Positions 15,958 through 24,377 of a stretch of 64,000 nucleotides of DNA are shown in pieces; positions within the stretch are counted from its first letter, which is position 1; every line of letters begins with the position of its first letter. Under the pieces are notes generated by a model. The model saw nothing but the letters and a program-made list of their open reading frames with translations, searched no databases and was not told the DNA's origin. The position numbers and the translations under genes were made by a program. The DNA is from JAXGMV01 sp040772085 (lineage in GTDB: Bacteria; Chloroflexota; Anaerolineae; Anaerolineales; Anaerolineaceae), in contig JAXGYU010000002.1 of assembly GCA_040772085.1 (NCBI GenBank), positions 45,474 to 109,473 of the forward strand, given 5' to 3'.

Positions 15958-16779
15958 ATGTTTGAAAGACTGAATGATGACGAGTGGCGGGTCGCGCATC
16001 TGGGCAGGTTGAGCCTGCAGGAAGACCCCTTCAAACTCTCGGCTGACCCGCGCTACCTCTATCTCGGCCCCGAGCACCTGGCCGTCTATCGTCAGGCGCA
16101 GGCTGTCATCTCACGCCGGCGCGGTCTGGCGTTGATCTCAGGCGATATGGGCATGGGCAAATCCTCTCTGGCGCGGCGGCTGTACGACGTCTACGCGGCT
16201 GAGGAGGGCATCGACACCTGCTACATCCACACGGCCGCCTTCAAATCCGCAATGGACGCCGCCCGGCAGATCTCGAATGTGCTCGGGGTGCCGCCGCAGC
16301 GCAGCTTTCAGCGTCAGATGGAAGAGCTGGAGAAGGTGATGGCACGCGCGCATACACTCAACCGCAATGTGGTGGTGCTGCTTGATGACGCGCAACTGAT
16401 GGAGAGCGAGGCGCTAGAGGTCATCCACCGCCTGTACAACTTTGACTATGACGTCAAGGTGGCGCAGATCCTGGCATTCGGTCAGAGCGAGATGAGCAGC
16501 CTATTTGAGACCAACAGGGCGGTCAATGCGCGCGTGTTCGTGCGCCTGGTGCTGCCGCCTCTGACGCTCGCCAGCGCGCTGCAGATGGTGCTCTTCCGGC
16601 TGCATGTCGCCGGCCGCACCGAGCCAATGATTCACGATGACGCCTTTGAGCTGCTGTATGAGCAATCACAAGGTGTGCCGCGTGAGATCATCCGGCTGTG
16701 TGCCCTGGCGACTGACACGCTGCTGCTGAGCAATGAGACCATGATCAATTCGGACATCGTGAGAGAGGTGATCAGCTAA
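15958..16779 (+). CDS. AAA ATPase of the ExeA/TniB/MuB type
   Basis: The 273-residue protein has Walker A SGDMGMGKSSL (about residues 61-71) and Walker B VVVLLDDAQLM (about 139-149), followed by a sensor region and a C-terminal lid (QGVPREIIRLCALATDTLL). The N-terminal EDPFKLSADPRYLYLGPEH matches the ExeA/GspA-like AAA group, which also contains the transposition activators TniB and MuB. No transposase or secretion gene is nearby, which argues against both classical roles. Its stop overlaps the next start (TAATG), and a DnaA-domain-I-like protein follows. A role as ATP-dependent loader or regulator in replication is an inference. AAGGA precedes the ATG. Confidence 0.85.
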   Translation: MFERLNDDEWRVAHLGRLSLQEDPFKLSADPRYLYLGPEHLAVYRQAQAVISRRRGLALISGDMGMGKSSLARRLYDVYAAEEGIDTCYIHTAAFKSAMDAARQISNVLGVPPQRSFQRQMEELEKVMARAHTLNRNVVVLLDDAQLMESEALEVIHRLYNFDYDVKVAQILAFGQSEMSSLFETNRAVNARVFVRLVLPPLTLASALQMVLFRLHVAGRTEPMIHDDAFELLYEQSQGVPREIIRLCALATDTLLLSNETMINSDIVREVIS

Positions 16780-17102
16780 TGGCACAAAAGACAAACAAAT
16801 CGGCCTGGGTGCAGCTTTATGAAGCCCGGCGCATCAGCGGACCGATCGAACAGAAGAGCCCCGGCCGGCCGGCATCAGTAGTGCCGCGCAAGAAAGTCGG
16901 TCTCACACTCTCACAGGGTGAGATCACCGAGCTCGACCATTGGCAGACCAGGCTCACCGCTTTACTCGGGCGCAAAGTCTCGGTGGGCGAGACTGTCGGC
17001 ATCCTGACCCGCATCTGCACCTCACGCTTCAACCGGGTTTCAGAGAATCGCGCCATGCTCACCTTGCAGGATCTGGTGACTCGCATGAGCGAAAATGAAT
17101 GA
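16779..17102 (+). CDS. Small basic protein, ribbon-helix-helix-like
   Basis: A 107-residue protein whose ATG overlaps the stop of the AAA ATPase gene (TAATG), so translation is coupled. The N-terminal half is basic and probably disordered. The second half (KVGLTLSQGEITELDHWQTR, then KVSVGETVGILTRI) has a strand followed by two helices, like a ribbon-helix-helix DNA-binding unit. It is not a recognised family. It may be the DNA-targeting partner of the ATPase and could bind the palindromes upstream of the operon. Both are inferences. Confidence 0.7.
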   Translation: MAQKTNKSAWVQLYEARRISGPIEQKSPGRPASVVPRKKVGLTLSQGEITELDHWQTRLTALLGRKVSVGETVGILTRICTSRFNRVSENRAMLTLQDLVTRMSENE

Positions 17103-17238
17103 ATTGTTTCTTCTCAATATTAATGGTATTTCTGGTAGAAAATATTCACCAGCACAAGAGAGAAAGAATTGCGAAAAATCAGAGTGAGCCGAGAAATCAG
17201 AGAAGTGAAACGGGACAGAGCAGGCGCGTGATGACAGG

Positions 17239-18096
17239 ATGGCAGCAGACAAAAGGAGCAGCGAGAGGATGAGTCAGGCGGGAACTGCCGGCACGATCGT
17301 GGTCGCGGGTAACTATCTGCAGGCCTGGGATACTGCCCTGGGCATGCTGCGCATGGAGACCAGCAAGGCGTATTACGATACCTGGATCACGCCGCTGCAA
17401 CCGCTGGGCTATTCCGACGGCGTCTATCGCGTGGCGGCGCGCTCGCCTTACGCCCGAGACTGGGTGGAGAGCCGGCTAAAGCGTAAATTGACAGGTCTGC
17501 TCGAAGGGGCGCTGGGGGAGCGGCTGCAGGTCGAGGTCGAAGTTGCCGAAGAGAAGGCAACGGCGGCGGAGGCGAGTATAAGACGCGAGGGTGATGTCGG
17601 TGAGGCGCAAGATGAGCCGGGCAAGGGCACCAGCATGCGCAAGATGCGGTTGCAACGCGCTTACGGCAGCCAGCGCGCGGCGGTCATTCAGCCTGAGCGC
17701 GGCATGTTTCTGACGCAATATCTCTTCAACGCCTGGCTGCCGCTGCTGGGCGCCAGTGCCTTCAATGTTGTTTTGGCGGCGCGCTCATTCTGCTACTGGA
17801 ATCCCATGACCGGTGAGCTGCGCAATGAGATCGAGACCGACATGAGCGAGCTGGCTCAGCGCGCGTCGGTGAGCGTGCGGACGGTGAAGGATGTGCTGGC
17901 GCAGGAGCTGGTGCGGCGATATTTCCTGCGGTACAAGGTACGCCGCATGATGACGCCCAACGGGGTGCGGACGGCTGGCATTCTGCTGCAGGTGCGCATG
18001 GACGACCCGCTGACGCCGGAAGATCAGATGGCGCATGATCTGCCCGAGACTGAACGCTGGTATAGCAGCGCCTTTTCCGATAGTGCCGAAGATTGA
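17239..18096 (+). CDS. DnaA-domain-I-like/winged-helix protein, candidate replication initiator
   Basis: A 285-residue protein. Residues about 24-105 closely follow the DnaA N-terminal pattern: W-[DN]-T-A-L..L..E..KAYYDTWITPLQPL, then VYRVAARSPYARDWVESRL, a domain that in DnaA contacts the helicase and other partners. The AAA and helix-turn-helix parts of DnaA are missing. A charged linker follows, then a domain from about 150 with RGMFLTQYLFNAWLPLLGAS and a helix-turn-helix-like stretch (DMSELAQRASVSVRTVKDVL) followed by a probable wing, as in plasmid initiators. ATG 17239 is used; ATG 17269 has a closer GAGAGG site. Next to ParA/ParB-like genes and repeats, an initiator or helicase-recruiting role is plausible but unproven. 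Confidence 0.78.
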   Translation: MAADKRSSERMSQAGTAGTIVVAGNYLQAWDTALGMLRMETSKAYYDTWITPLQPLGYSDGVYRVAARSPYARDWVESRLKRKLTGLLEGALGERLQVEVEVAEEKATAAEASIRREGDVGEAQDEPGKGTSMRKMRLQRAYGSQRAAVIQPERGMFLTQYLFNAWLPLLGASAFNVVLAARSFCYWNPMTGELRNEIETDMSELAQRASVSVRTVKDVLAQELVRRYFLRYKVRRMMTPNGVRTAGILLQVRMDDPLTPEDQMAHDLPETERWYSSAFSDSAED

Positions 18097-18757
18097 GCTG
18101 CTTCAAAGCGAGGGGCAGTCCGGGAAGAGCGCTTTCATCAATGGACTGCTGACCGGTCTTGTGCTTCAAATAGCGCTTGGGCCGGTTTTCTTCTTCATCA
18201 TCAATTTGACGATCCAGAAATCGCTGGCAGATGGGCTGGCCGGCGTGCTCGGCGCGCTCACTGGCGACTCACTTTACATCATCCTGTCTATCCTGGGGGT
18301 GGGCAGTCTGCTGGGCAAGCCGGAAGTGAAAGGGAAGATAGGCATCATCAGCGCTGTCATCCTGATCATCTTCGGGGTTGTGATCTTGCGTTCGGCTATT
18401 CAAACTGTGCCCGCGATTGATGGGGTCACCGCGACGACGTCAGGCGTACTCGCCAGTTATCTGACCGTGTTGGTGATGACACTTTCCAATCCCCTGACGA
18501 TCGTTTTCTTCAGCAGTGTCTTCTCGGCGAAGGCGGCCGAGAATAACTATGACCGACCGCAACTGCGTTGGTTTGGTCTGGGCACAGCGGCAGCCACGCT
18601 CTTGTTCCTCAGTCTGTCCGCGCTGTTGATCTCGTCCTTGCGCGCGGTCGTCTCGCCTCTGGTCGTGGCGGGTCTGAACGTGCTGGTCGGCATGCTGTTG
18701 ATTGCCTATGGGCTGCTGCGGCTGATGCACTCCACGAAGCGTGAGCCTGCCGGATAA
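18083..18757 (+). CDS. LysE-family amino acid exporter
   Basis: Membrane protein with about six hydrophobic helices. It has the LysE/RhtB pattern: FINGLLTGLVLQIALGPVFF at the start (family motif G..xGPx near helix 1), GALTGDSLYI after helix 2 and a C-terminal helix ending in GLLRLMHSTKR. Members export amino acids or related small molecules by proton exchange. The frame is open from ATG 18035, but that start lies 62 bases inside the preceding gene. The GTG at 18083 limits overlap to 14 bases and is preferred, without a clear ribosome binding site, so the start is uncertain. Substrate unknown. Confidence 0.82.
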   Translation: MPKIELLQSEGQSGKSAFINGLLTGLVLQIALGPVFFFIINLTIQKSLADGLAGVLGALTGDSLYIILSILGVGSLLGKPEVKGKIGIISAVILIIFGVVILRSAIQTVPAIDGVTATTSGVLASYLTVLVMTLSNPLTIVFFSSVFSAKAAENNYDRPQLRWFGLGTAAATLLFLSLSALLISSLRAVVSPLVVAGLNVLVGMLLIAYGLLRLMHSTKREPAG

Positions 18758-18815
18758 GTCTCTTGGGGGAAACCTTTTGACCTCAACTTGCGTATATTAA
18801 GCAAGTGAGGTCAAG

Positions 18816-19040
18816 ATGGAAGAGAGCAGAAATCAAGTCCCGTGTTTGTTGTGGCCGTTTTGGTTCGTCTGGCAGCTGGATGTCAGGCTGGTGCTGCTGA
18901 CGGGTCGGCTGGTGGGCGTGGTGATCGGCGTGACGCTGATGGCGCTCGGATTCGTTTTGACCGTCACGGTTATCGGTGCCTTTATCGGTATTCCTTTGAT
19001 GATTTTGGGTTTGTTGGTGACATTTCGCAGCATTTTTTAG
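18816..19040 (+). CDS. Small two-helix membrane protein
   Basis: A 74-residue protein with a GAGGT site five bases before its ATG. After NQVPCLLWPFWFVWQLD it has two hydrophobic stretches (about 28-47 and 51-70) separated by very few residues, rich in Gly, Val and Ile. No family was recognised. A strong terminator follows about 40 bases downstream, so it ends a transcription unit that may begin with the LysE-type gene. Function unknown. Confidence 0.68.
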   Translation: MEESRNQVPCLLWPFWFVWQLDVRLVLLTGRLVGVVIGVTLMALGFVLTVTVIGAFIGIPLMILGLLVTFRSIF

Positions 19041-19080
19041 CTGCTCATCAGCGACATAAATAGGGGGGTCTAGCGTACTC

Positions 19081-19110
19081 ACAGGCTGGCAATTTGCCAG
19101 CCTGTTTTTG
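19081..19110 (+). terminator. Intrinsic terminator
   Basis: ACAGGCTGGCAA pairs with TTGCCAGCCTGT and is followed by TTTTG. It lies just after the small membrane protein gene. Confidence 0.88.
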
Positions 19111-19164
19111 TGTTAGGGGAAGACGTGATGGATTTAGATGCAGGTCAAGTGAAGGCGCGCTCCG

Positions 19165-19245
19165 GATGCAAATGTAGGTCGGGAACCGTTTTATGGTCCC
19201 GACATTTCGATGATGGCGGATCGAAGTACGTGATCCGCCCAACAC
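19165..19245. repeat. Single copy of the GGCGGATC/GTCGGGAA repeat family
   Basis: Inverted relative to the 77-bp units at 5747-5975: GTCGGGAACCG..GGTCCCGAC, then GGCGGATCGAAGTACGTGATCCGCC. Two adjacent stem-loops. No gene is seen in 19111-19292. Confidence 0.75.
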
Positions 19246-19292
19246 CTACTAACAAATGTCCAAAATGACAGACGGGCGAAGCGCTCGAACCA

Positions 19293-20312
19293 TTATGGGT
19301 ACTTCGTAAATTGTAAACTGCCCATCTGATCATACTTCGCCGTCGCAAAGCCACCAAACTTAGGGAAGTATTTCATCTCTAAGCCGGGCAGATCAATTGG
19401 AACAAACGTCATCGTTTCCCAATCAAAATCGGCGTATTTTAAACCATTTGCTGTCCAAAGCCTGTATTTCCCGTGCAAATCAAACTCAGTATAAGCATCC
19501 AGATTCGCTGAGATTCTTTTCTTGACATTGAGCGTATGCACGTCAAGTACAACAAATTCACTAGTGCCGTCGGCATTCCTAATCTTTGTCTTCAGTAATA
19601 GTGAATTTTCATCAGGAGAACCACCATACAAATAACAACTGCTTGTAAGTTCTTCTATCAACTCCATCTCCACATTACTGCCTGGTTTGTACCTCATTAT
19701 CTTTGTCTTCTCTTCTTCAGCCAGCTCTGTAGTAGCCAGGTAGACCTCTCCATTTTTGGTGATTATTGAATTTCGCAAGTTATTTCCGATCCATTTTTCG
19801 TAAATGACGTTCAAGTTCTTATCCAAAATGACCTGTTTATCATTCGTTGTTACCAGAATTTGATTTGTTCCAGAGGGCATTGGTCTCAGTCCAATAGAGC
19901 CTGATTCTGGCCAGACCATGGTACGCGGTACAACAATACCATCGCGTTTCAGGTGCAAAATGATCAATCGGTTATCACATACTGGACGTGGAATATCGCA
20001 ACCCGTAAATGCAATCGTATCCTCATTAATCCAAATTAACGTTTCCTCGAAATAATTCAAGCCATATTCATTCTTACTCTCAAATTGTGCGAGCTTCTCG
20101 CCGGTGACCAGGCTGTAAAATGTCACATTCGCATCGAAGCGAACATCGACATACCTGGTACCATCATCCGAAATACAGTTCGGCCTGATCGGATGTTGCA
20201 TATCTGTTTCAATTTTCCTCACGCCCTCATCTGTCCATGGCGGCTGGTTAGCCGAACAGCCTGTCAGGATGAGGATAAAAAGTATGAGCAGTATTCCCAG
20301 TCTTATTTTCAT
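19293..20312 (-). CDS. Lipoprotein of unknown function
   Basis: The start at 20312 follows a GGGGGAGGAAC site; the longer open frame upstream is out-of-frame shadow of the nitrilase gene. The 339-residue protein begins with a lipoprotein signal peptide, MKIRLGILLILFILILTGCS, with the lipobox cysteine at 19. The mature part is rich in short beta-strand-like segments with repeated phrases such as YVDVRFDANVTFYSLVTGEK, FVVLDVHTLNVKKRI and YRLWTANGLKYADFD. This suggests a beta-propeller-like fold, but no repeat family was recognised. It should sit on the outer face of the cytoplasmic membrane. Its base composition is visibly lower in GC than the neighbours, hinting at separate acquisition. Confidence 0.8.
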   Translation of the reverse strand: MKIRLGILLILFILILTGCSANQPPWTDEGVRKIETDMQHPIRPNCISDDGTRYVDVRFDANVTFYSLVTGEKLAQFESKNEYGLNYFEETLIWINEDTIAFTGCDIPRPVCDNRLIILHLKRDGIVVPRTMVWPESGSIGLRPMPSGTNQILVTTNDKQVILDKNLNVIYEKWIGNNLRNSIITKNGEVYLATTELAEEEKTKIMRYKPGSNVEMELIEELTSSCYLYGGSPDENSLLLKTKIRNADGTSEFVVLDVHTLNVKKRISANLDAYTEFDLHGKYRLWTANGLKYADFDWETMTFVPIDLPGLEMKYFPKFGGFATAKYDQMGSLQFTKYP

Positions 20313-20349
20313 TTTGTTCCTCCCCCAATTTTCTGATCGTCCAGCCAGC

Positions 20350-21270
20350 CTACTCCCAGACGTCGAGATGAAAGACATCCGGGCGGGCGTAGTGGCCGGT
20401 GGGGTCGAAATCCATGCGGCTGAGGACAACCTTGTCCATCTCCAGCGCGGCATAGAGGATCTCCTCACGATCCCAGACGGGGCCGGCGACGACCTTGCCA
20501 AACGGGTCAACGATGACGCTGCCGCCGCGGCACATGATCTCGGGTGCGGCATCCAGCTCCGACTGATAGTTGAAGTCGCGCGGGTACATCTCGCGGGTGA
20601 CGAACTGGTTGCAGCCGAGCACATAGCAGCGCCCCTCGAGCGCGATATGACGCATGGTACATTGCCACTCCTCGCGGGCGTCAGCAGTAGGCGCCAGATA
20701 GAGGCTGACACCTTTCTGATACATGGCGGTGCGGGCGAGCGGCATGTAGTTCTCCCAGCAGATCAGACCGCCGAGCATGCCCCAGGGGGTATCAAACGCG
20801 TGCAGGGTCGAGCTGTCGCCCTCGCCCCAGATCAGGCGCTCGGAGCCGGTGGGCTTGAGTTTGCGATGACAGCCGAGCAGGGCGCCATCGGGCGCGAAGT
20901 ACAGCAGGCTGCAATAGAGCGTGGCATTCACGGCATCCCGTTCGGTGATGCCGATGCAGACATAGGCGTTTGCCGCGCGGGCAGCTTCGCCGATGCGGTC
21001 GGTATCCGCGCTGGGCACAATCATCGACCCGTCATAGTAGCGCTTCCAGTCCTCGCGGCCCTGCATGGTGCGGCTGCCGACGATGTAGCCGTAGGAGAAT
21101 CCGCGCGGATAAGCCGGGATGAACGACTCGGGGAAGAGGATCAGCTCGGCGCCTTTTGCGGCAGCTTCCTCGATTAGTTGTACCGTCTTGGTGATAGTCG
21201 CCTCTTTGTCGAAGAGCACGGGCGCGGCCTGAACTACCGCGACATTGCATGTTTTCGCCAGGTCTTTCAT
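20350..21270 (-). CDS. Nitrilase (carbon-nitrogen hydrolase superfamily)
   Basis: Nitrilases hydrolyse organic nitriles to carboxylic acids and ammonia in the cytoplasm. All three catalytic residues are seen: E48 in LFPESF, K137 in HRKLKPTGSE and C171 in GLICWENYMPLAR. The CWENYMPLAR box is the signature of true nitrilases rather than amidases. The length (306 residues) and the C-terminal DPFGKVVAGPVWDREE also fit the nitrilase branch. A GGAGG site precedes the ATG. The lipoprotein gene lies 37 bases downstream on the same strand and may be co-transcribed. Natural substrate unknown; an aliphatic or arylaceto-nitrile is likely by family. Confidence 0.93.
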   Translation of the reverse strand: MKDLAKTCNVAVVQAAPVLFDKEATITKTVQLIEEAAAKGAELILFPESFIPAYPRGFSYGYIVGSRTMQGREDWKRYYDGSMIVPSADTDRIGEAARAANAYVCIGITERDAVNATLYCSLLYFAPDGALLGCHRKLKPTGSERLIWGEGDSSTLHAFDTPWGMLGGLICWENYMPLARTAMYQKGVSLYLAPTADAREEWQCTMRHIALEGRCYVLGCNQFVTREMYPRDFNYQSELDAAPEIMCRGGSVIVDPFGKVVAGPVWDREEILYAALEMDKVVLSRMDFDPTGHYARPDVFHLDVWE

Positions 21271-21491
21271 ATCTGCCTCCGGAATAGATGCCTGCGGACA
21301 CCTGATAGATGGGTAATGTGATGGAGATAACGCACCTTTAACTATAATCCAGACCCCAGCCTGTATGTGCGATTTGGGTTACCCGACCGCCCCAGGTCAT
21401 GCTGACCAATGTGACTGCAGATACAGAACTTCCGGCAACCACGGGGGTTACACTGTTGTAACTATATTCCGTCCCCTTACAGGAGCACGAC

Positions 21492-23000
21492 ATGAAGATA
21501 TTAATGGTTTACCCGATCTTTCCGGATACGTTCTGGTCATTCAAGAACGCGCTCAAGTTCATCAACCGCAAAGCCTCAAGCCCGCCGCTGGGTCTGATCA
21601 CCGTGGCGGCGATGCTGCCGCAGGACTGGGAGATCAAGCTGGTTGACATGAACACCAGTGAGCTGAAGGAAAAGGATCTGCTCTGGGCCGACCTGGTATT
21701 CGTCGGCGCGATGGTTGTGCAGCGTGATTCGGCGACCAAGGTGATCGAATGGGCGCACAGGCTGGGCAAGACGATTGTCGCCGGCGGCCCGTTGTTTACC
21801 GGCGAGCATGAGAAGTATGATCTGGTGGATCACTTTGTGCTGAACGAGGCTGAGATCACCCTGCAGCCCTTCCTGAAGGATTACGCGGCCGGCAGCGCCA
21901 AGCGCGTGTATGAGACGGGAGAGTATCCCGAGCTGGATCAGACGCCGGTGCCGCGCTGGGATCTTGTAAATATTGACGACTATGATTCGCTAAGCATTCA
22001 GTTCACACGCGGGTGCCCGTTCAATTGTGATTTCTGCAACATCACGGCGTTGATGGGTCACCGTGTGCGCTATAAGACGACGCCGCAGATCATCGCCGAG
22101 CTGGACGCCATGGCAGCCATCGGCTGGAAGCGCAACGTCTTCTTTGTGGATGATAATTTCATCGGCAACAAGAAGGTACTCAAGCAGGATCTGCTGCCAG
22201 CGATCATCGAATGGCGCAAGCAGCATCCCGGGTTCACCTTTATTACTGAAGCCAGCATCAACCTTTCGGATGACGAAGAGCTGATGAAGATGATGACCCA
22301 GGCGGGGTTCAAGAGCGTGTTTGTCGGCATTGAAACGCCGGATGAGGACAGCCTGGCGGAGTGTCAGAAGAATCAGAACAAGGGGCGTGACCTGGTGGCG
22401 AGCGTCCGCAAGCTGCATCATCACGGGCTGCAGGTGATGGGCGGGTTCATCGTTGGGTTTGACAATGACACCGCCAGCATCTTCCAGCGGCAGGTCGAAT
22501 TCATTCAGAATGCCGGAGTGGTGACGGCTATGGTAGGCTTGCTGCAGGCGCCGTATGGCACGCGGCTGTATGACCGCATGAAGCGTGAGGGACGGCTGAC
22601 GGATGAGATGAGTGGTAACAATGTGGATGGCAGCACCAACATTATCCCGCGCATGGATCTGACGAAGCTGAAGACGGGGTATCAGGAGATTTTGAATCAG
22701 ATCTATTCGCCGCGGTTGTTCTATCAGCGAGTGCGCCAGTGCCTGAGCGATTATTCGCCCAAGAATCAGAGCGTGGATGTGAGCGTGGACGAGATCAAGG
22801 CTTTCTTCCGCTCGGTGTGGCTGCTGGGCATCCGCGGCCCGGAGCGGCTGGAGTACTGGAAGCTGTTCTTCTGGGCGCTGTTCAATGACGCGCGCAAGTT
22901 TCCGCTGGCGATCACGTTCGCGATTTATGGGTACCATTTCCGCATGGTGAGTGAGGCGAACGCGCGCACGCTGGCGGCGTCCGGCGCTGCGGCGGGGTAG
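21492..23000 (+). CDS. B12-binding-domain radical SAM protein with DUF4070 (HpnP-like group)
   Basis: The 502-residue protein has an N-terminal cobalamin-binding-like domain (about 1-140, MKILMVYPIFPDTFWSFKNA), then a radical SAM core with C175-x3-C179-x2-C182 in RGCPFNCDFCNIT, then a C-terminal DUF4070-type domain (about 370-495). Proteins of this architecture include the hopanoid C-2 methylase HpnP and many uncharacterised relatives. Like them this protein lacks the usual DxHxxG motif of base-off cobalamin binding. An AGGAG site precedes the ATG. No hopanoid genes are in the window, so assignment as hopanoid methylase is not supported; a methyl- or alkyl-transfer reaction on a lipid or other substrate is likely. 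Confidence 0.88.
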   Translation: MKILMVYPIFPDTFWSFKNALKFINRKASSPPLGLITVAAMLPQDWEIKLVDMNTSELKEKDLLWADLVFVGAMVVQRDSATKVIEWAHRLGKTIVAGGPLFTGEHEKYDLVDHFVLNEAEITLQPFLKDYAAGSAKRVYETGEYPELDQTPVPRWDLVNIDDYDSLSIQFTRGCPFNCDFCNITALMGHRVRYKTTPQIIAELDAMAAIGWKRNVFFVDDNFIGNKKVLKQDLLPAIIEWRKQHPGFTFITEASINLSDDEELMKMMTQAGFKSVFVGIETPDEDSLAECQKNQNKGRDLVASVRKLHHHGLQVMGGFIVGFDNDTASIFQRQVEFIQNAGVVTAMVGLLQAPYGTRLYDRMKREGRLTDEMSGNNVDGSTNIIPRMDLTKLKTGYQEILNQIYSPRLFYQRVRQCLSDYSPKNQSVDVSVDEIKAFFRSVWLLGIRGPERLEYWKLFFWALFNDARKFPLAITFAIYGYHFRMVSEANARTLAASGAAAG

Positions 23001-23020
23001 GGCAGGTTGAGGTGAATGGC

Positions 23021-23049
23021 AGGAGGTCAGAGATGGCCTCCTTTTTTAT
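23021..23049 (+). terminator. Intrinsic terminator after the radical SAM gene
   Basis: AGGAGGTC pairs with GGCCTCCT (one G-U pair, six-base loop), followed by TTTTTT. It lies 21 bases after the stop. Confidence 0.85.
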
Positions 23050-24370
23050 TGGTGGGCTGAGACCCGACCTGCGCTGCGGGGTGCGACGACTATTGGCATA
23101 GGTGGATAAAATGTGGCGGATCGAAGGACGTGATCCGCCCTACGTCAAAGTGCAGGCATGTATAACAAGAGGTTTGGGTTTAACGCCACCTGCGCTGCGG
23201 GCTTCTGCCCCTGATTAAGGGCGGACTGAAAACGGCGGATCGAAGGGCGTGATCCACCCTACATTAGTGCATACTCGTCGGGGCGTTTCAATCGGATGTG
23301 TAGCGTTTGATGAGCAAACCCCTCCATCGCCATACAACGTGTTGAATTCTTTGTCCCTCCATAAGCAGGGAGGGTGCCCTGGAGCGATTTTGCCCAGGGC
23401 GGGTGGGTTTAGAAAATGGCATGTATGAATTCGTGCGCTATATCCAGCACAAACCCGTAGAGGCGATCTCAGCAAACCCCTCCGTCGCCTCACAACGCGC
23501 GTTCGGCGACACCTCCCCTGCAACTGGGAGGATCAAGAACTGGCGTGAACGTATTTTATGCCTTACGGATTTCTTTAAAAACCAGGGATTTGTTATTGGA
23601 CAGATAAACCCCACCTGCGCTGGCGCGCTTCCGCCCCTCTCAGGGGCGGTATAATATTCCCGCACTGCTGGTAAACACGGTTTCTTTTGTTATGGACATG
23701 TATACAAGCCGAGAGCGAGCCCAACATGCCCGCCCTACCGAAGGTACCCGCGTGCTTTGCGGGTAACAAGGGCGGGTGCCGAAGGCAGGTGGGTTAAGAA
23801 ATTCCATCGAAATTGAAAAGCGTCCAGCCATTGAGCTAACTTGTTGTCTGCGAAATAGATAGAACCCCACCTGCGCTGGCGCGCTTCCGCCCCTCTCAGG
23901 GGCGGCATATTCGCTGTTTGCATTTGAGAAAAAAGGCGGATCGAAAGGCGTGATCCGCCCTACGATAAAGTGCCGGCATCCATAGCCAGAGGTTATGGCT
24001 TAACCCCACCTGCGCTGCGCGCTTCCGCCCCTCCCAGGGGCGGCATATTCGTAGGCTGCATTTGAGAAAAAATGGCGGATCAAGGAACGTGATCCGCCCT
24101 AGATTAATGCATACTCGTCGAGGCGTTTCAATCGGATGTGTAGCGTTTGATGAGCAAGCCCCTCCGTCGCCTCACAACGTACGTTCGGCGACACCTCCCC
24201 TGCAAATGGGAGGATCAAGAACCAACATGAATGGAATTGTGCCTGATGGGTTGTATAAATTGCCAGAGATTAACTTGGAACACCAACTGAGATATGCGGT
24301 GTGACGTCCATTGGTATTGGTGGATTAAGTGCGGCGGATCAAAGGACGTGATCCGCCCTACGGTAATGAA
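23050..24370. repeat. Repeat-rich intergenic region without genes
   Basis: About 1.3 kb with at least three interleaved repeat families. One is the GGCGGATC..GATCCGCCCTA palindrome (near 23114, 23236, 23935, 24074 and 24333). The second is CCCACCTGCGCTGGCGCGCT followed by CCGCCCCTCTCAGGGGCGG (near 23610, 23867 and 24004, with fragments at 23062 and 23190). The third is a longer pair starting ATACTCGTCG..GGCGTTTCAATCGGATGTG near 23271 and 24112. Short open frames here are built from the repeats and are not genes. Confidence 0.8.
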
Positions 24371-24377
24371 CCGGCGT

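Noticed and set aside
15958..16779. Transposon origin of the AAA ATPase (TniB/MuB)
   Set aside because: No transposase, terminal inverted repeats or integrase found next to it; the neighbours point to replication instead.
21492..23000. Assignment as hopanoid C-2 methylase HpnP
   Set aside because: Architecture fits the wider group, but no hopanoid genes are nearby and many relatives have other roles.
23403..23654. Short plus-strand frame in the repeat region
   Set aside because: Built from dispersed repeats shared with other intergenic sites; no ribosome binding site.
23050..24370. Possible CRISPR array
   Set aside because: Repeats are unequal in length and spacing, and no cas gene is present.
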